This document shows, piece by piece, positions 10,955 through 19,000 of a DNA stretch of 38,135 nucleotides; the first letter of the stretch is position 1, and every line of letters begins with the position of its first letter. The notes beneath the pieces were generated by a model, which was given only the letters and a program-made list of their open reading frames with translations, searched no databases and had not been told where the DNA came from. A program made the translations under genes and the position numbers. Source of the stretch: Chloroflexota bacterium (GTDB lineage Bacteria > Chloroflexota > Dehalococcoidia > Lucifugimonadales > Lucifugimonadaceae); the NCBI GenBank assembly GCA_018673955.1, contig JABHBJ010000037.1:1-38135 (forward strand), written 5' to 3'.

Positions 10955-11494
10955 CTAATCGACTGGCCGCTCGGCCAACGAACTTCGCATTGCTCGTAAC
11001 TGAGTGCGTGTACTTCCATCAATCAGGCGGTCGCCGACTTTCGCCACCATTCCGCCGATGATCTCAGGATCCACACTCTCAATAATCTTTACTTCTTTTC
11101 GTCCAACCAATTTCGCCAAACCGTCAGCAATTTTGCTGCGGCGGGCATCATCGAGTGGAACTGCTGAAACAACCTCGGCTCTTGCGATACCGTGGTGCTC
11201 ATCAGCCATCTCACCAAACAAACGGAACATATCCGCAAATTTAGTGATGTCACGATTCACCGTCATTAGGTTCACCGTGTTTCGAACCAACACATCAACA
11301 TCCGCAAGAAGCTTTCCAATACCGTCCAGCTTTACGCTGTCCGTCACCTGCGGTGCATCGAGAAAACTCAATACATCGGAATCGCTTAGAACTTCCGCCG
11401 CACGCGCCAAGTCTTCCACCCAACGGTCGATGTTGTTCTTTTCGTTAGCCAGCTCGAAAGCTGCCTGAGCGTATCTTCGTCCGGTTGCTGCCAT
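10955..11494 (-). CDS. atpH: ATP synthase F1 subunit delta
   Basis: 179-residue delta subunit (OSCP homologue) of the peripheral stalk, linking F1 to the b subunits. The N-terminal helical bundle begins RRYAQAAFELANEKNNIDRW; the C-terminal part has EVVSAVPLDDARRSKIADGL and EIIGGMVAKVGDRLIDGSTR, the conserved delta signature. It lies between atpF and atpA, as usual. Confidence 0.95.
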   Translation of the reverse strand: MAATGRRYAQAAFELANEKNNIDRWVEDLARAAEVLSDSDVLSFLDAPQVTDSVKLDGIGKLLADVDVLVRNTVNLMTVNRDITKFADMFRLFGEMADEHHGIARAEVVSAVPLDDARRSKIADGLAKLVGRKEVKIIESVDPEIIGGMVAKVGDRLIDGSTRTQLRAMRSSLAERPVD

Positions 11495-11537
11495 TGCTAG
11501 TTCAGAGTCCTCGGCAAATCGAAATTTGGCGAATTCT

Positions 11538-12038
11538 CTAGTTCTTCCTCTCGCTAAGTCCTTCTTCCAAAACCCTATCTATAAGGCTGGAGTGAGACTT
11601 GGCATCAAGTGATCCTTCAACGATTCGTTCAGCTGCTGTAATAGCGAGGCTCGCAAATTCCTTACGAACTTCTTCCACAGCAGAATCTTTCTCGCGACTA
11701 ATTTCAGTTCTTGCACGTTCGAGCATCGTCTCGACCTCTTCACGTGCACGTACCTGCTCTTGCTCACGAAGCTTCGAAGCTGCTTCACGCGACTCTGCCA
11801 CAATCTTCTGGCCTTCTACACGGGCCGAAGCAATTTCTGCTTCCACTCGTTCGGCTGATGATGCTGCATCAAGACGTGCTGTCTCAGCTGCTTCCAAACT
11901 TTCCTTGATTTTCAGTGCACGGCTGTCGAGCATGCCCATAATCGGACCATACGCCAGCTTGTACAACAGGAAAAACAGGATCAGGAAGCTAACCAGCTGA
12001 GTTAGCAACTGCTGAAGTGTTATTCCAAGTGCTTCCAT
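11538..12038 (-). CDS. atpF: ATP synthase Fo subunit b
   Basis: 166-residue peripheral-stalk subunit. A single N-terminal membrane helix (about residues 8-30, LQQLLTQLVSFLILFFLLYK) is followed by YGPIMGMLDSRALKIKESLE and a long Ala/Glu/Arg-rich coiled coil to the C-terminus. AAGGA lies shortly before the ATG. Only one b gene is present, so the stalk is predicted to be a homodimer. Confidence 0.95.
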   Translation of the reverse strand: MEALGITLQQLLTQLVSFLILFFLLYKLAYGPIMGMLDSRALKIKESLEAAETARLDAASSAERVEAEIASARVEGQKIVAESREAASKLREQEQVRAREEVETMLERARTEISREKDSAVEEVRKEFASLAITAAERIVEGSLDAKSHSSLIDRVLEEGLSERKN

Positions 12039-12118
12039 ATTCGTTCCTTACCGGCCCGCTAGCGACCCCTGAGTGAGAGAAATCTCCCACCCAAGATAGT
12101 CACACGGAGTCCGTTTGA

Positions 12119-12370
<252 letters not shown>

Positions 12371-12445
12371 CTATGCGTCGATGGCCAATCACGGCGCTGT
12401 TTATATCGCCACGCCACCACGCCTTAATCAAGGGGATCGCTGTTC

Positions 12446-13729
12446 TCAGTGATCCTCCGCGTGGCTGTCGTGGTCACCGTGACTCGCGACTGCCATGACG
12501 CCAAATACAAGAGTGAGCATTGCGAAGATGTACGCCTGGATAACGCCCACAAACAATTCCAGACCCATGAATGGGATGATTCCAACAAGCGGCAGCAAGA
12601 ACGCCATCGCTATAAGCAGAATCTCACCGGCAAACATGTTGCCGAATAGACGGAAAGTAAAACTGATCGTTCGCGTCAGCTCACCAAACGCCTCAAGTAC
12701 ACCAACAAATGTTGCGATCGGGCCCTGTGTAATCGGGTTGACCAAGAACTTCCCACCGTATCCTCGAACACCCAAAGCTCGGAAGCCCCAGAACTGGACC
12801 GTGAGCATCGCAACAATGGCGATAGCCAACGTGGTGTTGATGTCGGTAGAAGCACCTCGAAGGTAAGGAACCAACAACCCGGCAGTTTGGCCAGTGAAAT
12901 TGTAATCCTTTTCGCTATCTCCACCCGCATCGTAAGTGAACACCTCTTTCACAACACCTTCGTGAATGTCGTGCTCAATTTGTTCAAAAACAGGATCGTG
13001 TGAAACGTCCTCACCGTTCTTCACTTGATCTGCAAGGTGGTGAAGCTCGTCTTCAGTAGCTGTAACGATGTGCCTAAGCGGAACTCGAGCCTGTTCACCC
13101 TGACCCAGAGGAACGAACACACCATCAAAAGCAACAAACGTGTCGTCAGCATGCTCTTCGAGCAGGTGAATCAGAGCCAACTGGTGAACCTGAGTGTCGT
13201 TGTACCCAGAATGTTCTTCGTGAATTTCAGCTTCGATGCCTTCAGCGTGGTGGTGTACCCACTCTTCAATTGACTCGATACGGCCGATTGACCCAACACC
13301 GGGGAGAATTCCGACCCAGTTGATGATCATCACTACTAAGAAAATTGTAGAAACCAGAGCAAGGAAACGTCGACCCGCTTTTGGTGTCCCGCCAGCAACG
13401 CCATCAACAGTGTTGCTGAAGAATTCGTAAATCATCTCCATCAGGTTCTGCCAACCGGAAGGAACGTCTTTCATGTTCCGACCTGCTCGCCAAGCGATGA
13501 AGAGAAGAATCAGCCCACCAGACCAGAACATTATTGTCGAGTTTAGGAGTGGGTAACCGCCTATAAAGGCAACTCGCTCGGCTGGAATCGAGATAAACGG
13601 AATCGGACCGCCAAGGAATCCCAAACCGAATGATGCGCCAAGTGCGCCACCGGCTACGGAGACTAACAACGCTGCAACAGCAGCGATGGCGATGACAAGG
13701 AGTTTGGGACTAGAAAGGAGCTTTCCCAA
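12446..13729 (-). CDS. atpB: ATP synthase Fo subunit a with large His/acid-rich insertion
   Basis: 427 residues, against about 240-300 for most a subunits. The core is intact: a helix near 70-80 (ILLFIAWRAG), NWVGILPGVGSIG at 137-149, DINTTLAIAI at 296-305, and ISFTFRLFGNMFAGE at 355-369. In that last segment R360 corresponds to the essential Arg210 of E. coli and E369 to Glu219; Q398 in IQAYIF matches Gln252. Between 151 and 284 lies a polar segment with 14 histidines and many Glu/Asp (WVHHH, EIHEEH, LLEEH, DELHH, EQIEHDIHE). By family topology it lies on the outer face. The C-terminus is also His-rich (SHGDHDSHAEDH). The start is TTG; the first 35 residues form an extra hydrophobic segment. 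Confidence 0.96.
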   Translation of the reverse strand: MGKLLSSPKLLVIAIAAVAALLVSVAGGALGASFGLGFLGGPIPFISIPAERVAFIGGYPLLNSTIMFWSGGLILLFIAWRAGRNMKDVPSGWQNLMEMIYEFFSNTVDGVAGGTPKAGRRFLALVSTIFLVVMIINWVGILPGVGSIGRIESIEEWVHHHAEGIEAEIHEEHSGYNDTQVHQLALIHLLEEHADDTFVAFDGVFVPLGQGEQARVPLRHIVTATEDELHHLADQVKNGEDVSHDPVFEQIEHDIHEGVVKEVFTYDAGGDSEKDYNFTGQTAGLLVPYLRGASTDINTTLAIAIVAMLTVQFWGFRALGVRGYGGKFLVNPITQGPIATFVGVLEAFGELTRTISFTFRLFGNMFAGEILLIAMAFLLPLVGIIPFMGLELFVGVIQAYIFAMLTLVFGVMAVASHGDHDSHAEDH

Positions 13730-13768
13730 GCGGCCTGTACCTGATTCTCTTTCGTTCTCTGTTGGCTA

Positions 13769-14074
13769 TTACCGCCCTCTTCTAATCGCGCTGAGAAGCC
13801 GGAACATGCCAACGAATGCAGTTGTCACGCCCAGCACCAGCCCAACGATTGTGAGGACAGGAGCCGTTTCAAATTGTCGATCGAGCCAAAACCCACCGTA
13901 CGCTCCCAAGGCAATTGCGGTACCGACAAACCAGCCGATTCCACCTACTCGCCCCAGCAACCTAACTGTTGCAGGCCAGCCATTTTTTGCTTGACCCGAC
14001 GATGAACTTGACAAACCACCGGTTTCGTTATCCTGCTCCGATGACTCGGTAGGCGACTCTGGTGCGTTCGACAA
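13769..14074 (-). CDS. AtpZ/AtpI-family ATP synthase accessory protein
   Basis: 101-residue membrane protein opening the atp operon. A Ser/Glu-rich N-terminus is followed by two transmembrane helices: GWFVGTAIALGAYGGFWLD and PVLTIVGLVLGVTTAFVGMF. The G-x-WLD between the helices and the basic end RLLSAIRRGR fit the AtpZ/AtpI family, implicated in Mg2+ handling and c-ring assembly in other bacteria. The chosen start is a TTG preceded by AGGGGG at five bases; the frame is open 20 codons further upstream, where the alternatives are also non-ATG. Its place immediately before atpB supports the call. Confidence 0.8.
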   Translation of the reverse strand: MSNAPESPTESSEQDNETGGLSSSSSGQAKNGWPATVRLLGRVGGIGWFVGTAIALGAYGGFWLDRQFETAPVLTIVGLVLGVTTAFVGMFRLLSAIRRGR

Positions 14075-14249
14075 GGTAACCCCCTGCTCTAAATGACCGA
14101 TTGAAAATGCTACCACAAGCCCGTCAATTTCCAAACGGAATTTCTACTAAACCGGCTCATCTTTTCAAGTTGGTGCTTCGCCTATTTCAATGCCGCTATG
14201 AAAGCAACAAACTGAAACAAACTTGAAACACCACTTAACAAGCCAATTA

Positions 14250-14278
14250 AAAGAAAAGACCCTATGAAATACAGGGTC
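14250..14278 (-). terminator. intrinsic terminator after the bifunctional nuclease gene
   Basis: GACCCT (14258-14263) pairs with AGGGTC (14273-14278) around a nine-base loop. On the minus strand it is followed by TTTTCTTTT. The stem core and tail resemble those of the dnaK terminator. It separates this transcript from the atp operon. Confidence 0.75.
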
Positions 14279-14313
14279 GATTTTTACTAACCGGATTAGC
14301 TTGCCCAAGCCAA

Positions 14314-14934
14314 CTAGCCACCCGCGACAGGCTCGTCACCACCGGGTTTGTCGCCGCTGGGATTATCTTTACTGTCGCTTGGCGAATCCATATCGCCGAG
14401 ATCAAGCGATTCGATGAAGTCGGCGAATACCGATAGCTTCTCAGCTTCTTCGGCTCCAACAGGTCCACCAGCTTCACGAACCGGAGCAGCGGCGCCAGCG
14501 GCATCCTCACCAACAACAGCAAGACCACTGTCCTTATCGAGACGTACTCCGCACTTGTCCATTACTTCAGGCGCTGCAAATATCTGAACTCCAGCGCGAA
14601 CGGCAAGGGCTAGGGCATCTGATGGTCGAGCGTCAATCTCAACCGTCTTGCCGCCCTGCTGAACTACGATCGTGGCGTAGTAGGTGTCGTTCTCCATGCT
14701 CGAAACCACGATGTGGTCGATCACACCGCCAAGGTCTTTAATGGAGTTGTGCAACAAATCGTGAGTTAAAGGACGCGGGACCGATACTTCTTGTAATCGA
14801 ACGGCGATAGCGTCCGCCTCAGGAGGGCCAATCCAAATCGGAAGGTATCGATCAATTTCCTTCTGCTTGAGAATCACGACGCGTTGGTGGTTGAGCAAAC
14901 TAACTCGAATGCTGTCGATTACCAGCTCCATCAT
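14314..14934 (-). CDS. bifunctional nuclease domain (DUF151) protein
   Basis: About 206 residues. Residues 1-135 match the BFN/DUF151 fold: MELVIDSIRVSLLNHQRVVI, the YLPIWIGPPEADAIAVRLQ signature, PRPLTHDLL, and the conserved EIDARPSDALALAVRAG. A short C-terminal helix (EEAEKLSVFADFIESLDLGD) resembles the UvrB/UvrC-like tail of family members, followed by a disordered Gly/Asp/Ser-rich end. Plant and bacterial homologues have been reported to have DNase and RNase activity; the in vivo role is unclear. I chose the ATG at 14934 (GGAG nine bases upstream); 14970 would add 12 residues. Downstream of pyrF and the DUF951 gene on the same strand. Confidence 0.88.
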   Translation of the reverse strand: MMELVIDSIRVSLLNHQRVVILKQKEIDRYLPIWIGPPEADAIAVRLQEVSVPRPLTHDLLHNSIKDLGGVIDHIVVSSMENDTYYATIVVQQGGKTVEIDARPSDALALAVRAGVQIFAAPEVMDKCGVRLDKDSGLAVVGEDAAGAAAPVREAGGPVGAEEAEKLSVFADFIESLDLGDMDSPSDSKDNPSGDKPGGDEPVAGG

Positions 14935-15088
14935 GTTGTCAGACTCCATCCAATTGTTGGTCGTTGGCATTGCGCCGGTACGATCGGCCTGCGTTCAGCG
15001 TCAGCATCTAGGTGCCATTCTGAAGCGAAAACAAGGTTACACCGAGTACAAGCTAACACGGCAGTTCAAACGTCACTTATCCCGATAA

Positions 15089-15322
15089 TTATTCGGTAGT
15101 CCGTGCCGATGGCGATTCTTCGCCAACATCGATGCCCGCTTCAACTCTTGCTACCGTTCTTCTCTCGGCGTCACGTCGGGTAAGCATCATCCGACGTTCA
15201 CACGTCAGGCACTTCATCCCAATATCGGCACCAATACGGTAAACCTCCCACTCGAAACCACCACAAGGGTGTTTCTTCTTAAGAGTTATACGGTCGCCAA
15301 CGTTAAAAGGAGTTACGGGCAT
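15089..15322 (-). CDS. DUF951 family small protein
   Basis: 77 residues matching DUF951: FNVGDRITLKKKHPCGGFEW, then EVYRIGADIGMKCLTCERRM and MLTRRDAERR. The three cysteines (HPCGG and CLTC) suggest a metal site, and the fold resembles a small SH3-like barrel. In Firmicutes this gene often sits near ychF, parB or rpsF; here it is 29 bases after pyrF. Function is unknown. ATG start at 15322. Confidence 0.88.
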   Translation of the reverse strand: MPVTPFNVGDRITLKKKHPCGGFEWEVYRIGADIGMKCLTCERRMMLTRRDAERRTVARVEAGIDVGEESPSARTTE

Positions 15323-15351
15323 ACAGACAACCTACTTAGGATTTACGCGAA

Positions 15352-16209
15352 CTACTCGACCGTCGCCGTTTCAGCGGTGAACGCCCCACCGGGCTTCAGC
15401 GCGTCGTTGAGTTGGTTTTTCAACTTTTCGGCTTCTGTTCGAGCAGCAATATCGAAATCTTCGGGATTGCTCGATGCGTAAATAATCCCACGCGAAGAGT
15501 TCACGATAAACCCTGCACCCTGTTCGTTAGCACCAGCACGTGCCGTTTCTTCTGCTACGCCACCCTGTGCACCAACCCCAGGTATAAGAAAGTGAGGCGC
15601 AGCGTGCTTCGATCGCAGCGCACGCAAATCGTCAGGGTATGTTGCGCCAACTACCAACCCGACATTCTCTGACCCAGCGTATCGATCTGCCATGTCGGCC
15701 ACTCGATCGAATACCTGATCTTTCTGGTCCGAGCCATCTAAAACCAAGTCTTGAATATCACGCGAGCTTGGGTTCGAAGTTCGGCAAACGATGTAAACGC
15801 CCTTACCCGGGTACTGCAGGAACGGCTCAACTGAATCGCTTCCTTGGTAGGCGTATATGGTCGCAATATCTACATCCCACGTTTCGAACATGGCAGTCGC
15901 ATAAGCAGTTGCGGTAGTCGAAATATCACCACGCTTGCCGTCCCCAACAATTACGTGATCGGGTGCGACGTCTCTAATGTGCTGAATCGTTTTTTCAAGA
16001 ATACCGAAGCCTTCGATTCCCATTGCCTCGTAGTAGGCAAACTGAGGCTTGAAAGCCGACACCACATCTTTTGTTGCGTCGACGATGGCGCAGTTGAACG
16101 CCAATATATCGTCGACAGGAACGCGTTCTGGCGTGGGATCCAGCCCCACGCAAACGAAACTCTCCATCTTGACTGCTGCTGCATCCAGTCTCGCGAACAT
16201 CGTCTGCAA
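15352..16209 (-). CDS. pyrF: orotidine 5'-phosphate decarboxylase (type 2)
   Basis: 285-residue enzyme converting OMP to UMP, the last step of de novo pyrimidine synthesis. FVCVGLDPTPERVP near the N-terminus and VIVGDGKRGDISTTATAYA contain the catalytic Asp/Lys array in the D-x-K-R-x-D form of the longer, type 2 enzymes. PGVGAQGG and NSSRGIIYAS bind phosphate. The start is TTG with AGGAG six bases upstream; an ATG three codons later is possible. It is not part of the pyrR-carB operon 13 kb away. Instead it leads a small transcript with the DUF951 and bifunctional nuclease genes. Confidence 0.95.
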   Translation of the reverse strand: MQTMFARLDAAAVKMESFVCVGLDPTPERVPVDDILAFNCAIVDATKDVVSAFKPQFAYYEAMGIEGFGILEKTIQHIRDVAPDHVIVGDGKRGDISTTATAYATAMFETWDVDIATIYAYQGSDSVEPFLQYPGKGVYIVCRTSNPSSRDIQDLVLDGSDQKDQVFDRVADMADRYAGSENVGLVVGATYPDDLRALRSKHAAPHFLIPGVGAQGGVAEETARAGANEQGAGFIVNSSRGIIYASSNPEDFDIAARTEAEKLKNQLNDALKPGGAFTAETATVE

Positions 16210-16295
16210 TGGGGTCTCCTATAACTTCAACTAACACGGTTACTTGGTATCAATTATCTCACAATCCCTGTGAACATCGAGGGGCCATTTTCATT

Positions 16296-16321
16296 GTCAT
16301 CTTGAATTCATTTCAGTATCT
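16296..16321 (+). repeat. dispersed GTCATCCTGAATTC repeat, copy 2
   Basis: GTCATCTTGAATTC plus a T-rich stretch and CAGTATCT, differing at few positions from the copies at 5165 and 17210-17236. It lies between the divergent pyrF and glycosylase genes. Confidence 0.5.
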
Positions 16322-16404
16322 TTCTCATCATAGAAGCGGCGTATCACACCGATCATCAACTCGTTTTGTACGCGGTGAAACGCTAAACAAACCCAACCCT
16401 TCGA

Positions 16405-17103
16405 ATGCAAAAAATCCCCTCAACAGAACTACTACTGGAAATTTACAATCGCCTTCTGGAGAAAACCGGTCATCGAAATTGGTGGCCGGTGAAATACGAC
16501 TTAGGAAGCGATACCGGATTCGAGATTTCAGCAGGAGCAATTCTTGTTCAAAACACCAGTTGGAGCAACGCTAAAAGAGCCCTCGACAATCTTCACGACG
16601 CTGGAATATGGGGCTACCAAGCGGTTCACGAAGCTAACGAAGAATATCTAGTCGAGGCGACCCGTTCGTCTGGCTATTACAACACCAAGACGAAAAAACT
16701 CAAAGCATTCGCTAGAACACTCGTTGAAGAATTCGACTGCGACGATACGAAGCTCTTCGCACTAGAACTTACCGAATTACGAGAGCGATTATTGAGCATC
16801 TACGGGATTGGCGAAGAAACTGCCGACGACATCATTCTGTACGCAGCCAAAAAGCCAAGTTTTGTGATGGACACCTATACGCGCCGAATAGTCGATCGAA
16901 TCGGCTGGAAGGTCACTGGCAACAAATATGCCGATTACCAGCGACTATTCGAAACAAAGCTCGAGTCCAACGTCGATTTGTGGGGTGATTTCCACGCTCA
17001 ACTCGACGGGCACGCAGCTCGGGTTTGTACAAAACGCAATCCGCTATGCCAAGCCTGTGTCCTGCTAGATCTCTGCCCCACTGGTAAATCCAACATCGCC
17101 TGA
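16405..17103 (+). CDS. endonuclease III-related HhH-GPD DNA glycosylase with 4Fe-4S cluster
   Basis: 232 residues. FEISAGAILVQNTSWSNAKR is the conserved first helix pair, the helix-hairpin-helix is LLSIYGIGEETADDIILYA (130-148), and the catalytic Asp is D156 in FVMDTYTRR. Cys208, 215, 218 and 224 form the C-x6-C-x2-C-x5-C iron-sulphur loop. The Lys that gives E. coli Nth its lyase activity (GVGRKTA) is Glu138 here (GIGEETA), so a monofunctional base-excision glycosylase is predicted. It belongs to the endonuclease III-related branch that includes MagIII-like enzymes, but the substrate cannot be read from sequence. Single gene, convergent with the DUF6174 lipoprotein gene. Confidence 0.85.
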   Translation: MQKIPSTELLLEIYNRLLEKTGHRNWWPVKYDLGSDTGFEISAGAILVQNTSWSNAKRALDNLHDAGIWGYQAVHEANEEYLVEATRSSGYYNTKTKKLKAFARTLVEEFDCDDTKLFALELTELRERLLSIYGIGEETADDIILYAAKKPSFVMDTYTRRIVDRIGWKVTGNKYADYQRLFETKLESNVDLWGDFHAQLDGHAARVCTKRNPLCQACVLLDLCPTGKSNIA

Positions 17104-17128
17104 TTCTTAACAAGCCTAGAATATTCTA

Positions 17129-17239
17129 AATGTCATCCTGAGTCAGTCGACGGGCGACAGGCAACGGCACTGTTATCTCTTGCTGTCGACAACACGATCT
17201 ACAGCCGATAGATCCTGAAAAAGAATTCAGGATGACATT
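17129..17239. mobile_element. 111-bp MITE-like element with perfect 13-bp inverted ends
   Basis: AATGTCATCCTGA (17129-17141) and its exact reverse complement TCAGGATGACATT (17227-17239) bound an 85-base core without coding capacity, between two convergent genes. The right end, read inward, matches the dispersed units at 5165 and 16296; the left end resembles the copy at 30246. I see no clear target duplication and no transposase in the window. Confidence 0.55.
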
Positions 17240-17307
17240 AGCGTGAGTAGCCGCTGACGAAATTGTGCTCAATCGTCCACCAACCAAGAAAACGTCACCC
17301 AGCCAAG

Positions 17308-17916
17308 TTATTCAGGTGGACCCGCAATCGGAGATAGTTGTGCAGCAAAGAACGAAATGTCCTTACGCTCGCTGCTCGCTGGAAACTCGATCACAACAGA
17401 GGTCGGGAACCCAAACACTGAGTCAAATCCCAGTGAAACCCGAGAAGGATCACTCTCGATAGCCTCTTCGATAACATCAAACAAACCGTCGATGACGTAG
17501 TACTCGTCCGGATTAGGTTCGGCTGGCACTTCAAACCCAGTAGGCTCTGTGCCATCTACTTTCACAGCATTGTCGGCCCAGAGCACTCCGTCTAGTTCGC
17601 TCTTGATAACTCGGACTTCAACGTTTGCCCTCTGGTAGGCAAATTCGCCGACGTTCCATTGAAACCCAAACTTATAGTTGCTTGAGGGACGAGTCGCCCA
17701 AAGTTGACGATGCAAATCGAGACCCAGCAACATCGCTGTTTTCCGATCTAGATCCGACCCTGAAGGCACAATCGGCTGTGCATCGCTCGTTGGTTGCAGG
17801 ACAGCGATCATAGCAGTTGGGCGAGGGATTGCTGTCGGTTCCGGTTCAGACGAGCATGCGGTAAGTGCTATAGCAACTATACCTACGAGCATTACGAGCG
17901 TTACGATGCGTTTCAT
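17308..17916 (-). CDS. DUF6174-type lipoprotein
   Basis: 202 residues. The N-terminus MKRIVTLVMLVGIVAIALTA followed by Cys is a lipoprotein signal with lipobox ALTAC, so the mature protein should be anchored outside the membrane. After a Pro/Thr linker, the body has the DUF6174 layout: W.....SNYKFGFQW, a strand rich in Val, DGLFDVIEEAIES, then FDSVFGFPTSVVIEF. No activity is known for the family. The frame is open 12 codons upstream, but the ATG at 17916 gives a proper signal peptide. It starts 19 bases after the modC stop on the same strand, so it may be co-transcribed with modABC. Confidence 0.75.
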   Translation of the reverse strand: MKRIVTLVMLVGIVAIALTACSSEPEPTAIPRPTAMIAVLQPTSDAQPIVPSGSDLDRKTAMLLGLDLHRQLWATRPSSNYKFGFQWNVGEFAYQRANVEVRVIKSELDGVLWADNAVKVDGTEPTGFEVPAEPNPDEYYVIDGLFDVIEEAIESDPSRVSLGFDSVFGFPTSVVIEFPASSERKDISFFAAQLSPIAGPPE

Positions 17917-17935
17917 ATGCGTGTGATTCGGACTC

Positions 17936-19000
17936 TCAAGCGTCGTAAACATCGACGCTGCTTGATTTGAATACTAAAAATACGTTCTGACCAACTGCAA
18001 TACCAAGGTCATTAAGTGCGTTTTCGGTCAGCTCAACGATAAACTTTTCGCCGATGTCTATTTCAGTAAACACTTTGCCAGTGTTCGACCAGATTTCAGA
18101 AACGATTCCTTTAAGTATATTGCGAGCAGAAAGGTTTTTTGGTTCGCTTGAAGCCAAAATTATTTGATTTGCGCCAAGTGAAACGACAACTCTGTCGCCA
18201 AGGTTCTTATTCTGGTGACGAGTTGAGATATTCACATCTCCCACTATCACAGTCGTCAGATGATCGGTAGAGTCACCTATAACGCCGTCAAGAATATTGT
18301 CGAAACTTTCGAATTCGTCGCCAGCAGAAGCAGCCCCAAGCAGCAAAGCCGATGGCCTATCGAAGCCCTTTACCACGCCGTCTTTCAACAGCATCGCAGA
18401 TGATGCTATCGAAACGACCTCCGAAACTGAGTGCGAAACATAGATCATCGGCATGTTGAATTCGGTATGAACTCGCTTCAAATAATTTAATATCGAACCA
18501 CGCCGTGCGGCATCGAGCGATGCCAGAGGCTCATCGAGAAGTAGCAATGCCGGCGATGTAGCGAGCGCTCGTGCGATAGCCACTCTCTGACGTTCACCTC
18601 CAGAAAGTTCGTTTGGAGGACGATGAAGAAGATACGTAAGACCAAGTAGATCGGCGATCTCAACTGGGTCAAGACGTCGCTGGTCTTCTTGCAACAATTT
18701 CCAACCGAATTCGATGTTTTTACGAACACTCAAGTGAGGAAACAGCGCACCGTCTTGATACACAGTGCCAATTCGACGTTTTTCTGGTGAAACCCAAACT
18801 CCGCGGGACCCCGAATACAAAGTTGTTCCGCCTAGCGTCACTGAACCGTCGCTCGGCTTGATCGACCCGGCAAGACAATTCAAGAGGCTAGATTTACCAG
18901 CGCCAGAAGGGCCGAACACCGCCGTAATGCCATCATCGAATTCGCCTTTTGCACTCAGCGAAAATTCGGGGCGATTCAGCTGGATATCGAACGAGATCAT
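17936..19000 (-). CDS. modC: molybdate ABC transporter ATP-binding protein
   Basis: 354 residues. Walker A GPSGAGKS is at 30-37, the ABC signature LSGGERQ at 132-138 and Walker B LLLLDEP at 152-158. The C-terminal part (about 285-350, LSARNILKGIVSEI and VGQNVFLVFKSSSVDV) is a TOBE/Mop-type domain that binds oxyanions and marks ModC-like proteins. The start codon overlaps the end of modB by four bases, indicating coupled translation. Tungstate instead of molybdate cannot be excluded. Confidence 0.93.
   Translation of the reverse strand: MISFDIQLNRPEFSLSAKGEFDDGITAVFGPSGAGKSSLLNCLAGSIKPSDGSVTLGGTTLYSGSRGVWVSPEKRRIGTVYQDGALFPHLSVRKNIEFGWKLLQEDQRRLDPVEIADLLGLTYLLHRPPNELSGGERQRVAIARALATSPALLLLDEPLASLDAARRGSILNYLKRVHTEFNMPMIYVSHSVSEVVSIASSAMLLKDGVVKGFDRPSALLLGAASAGDEFESFDNILDGVIGDSTDHLTTVIVGDVNISTRHQNKNLGDRVVVSLGANQIILASSEPKNLSARNILKGIVSEIWSNTGKVFTEIDIGEKFIVELTENALNDLGIAVGQNVFLVFKSSSVDVYDA

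Noticed and set aside
14867-15099. Plus-strand frames of 71-73 codons upstream of the bifunctional nuclease gene
   Set aside because: They overlap the start of that gene antisense, have no ribosome binding site, and encode Arg/His-rich sequence without domains.
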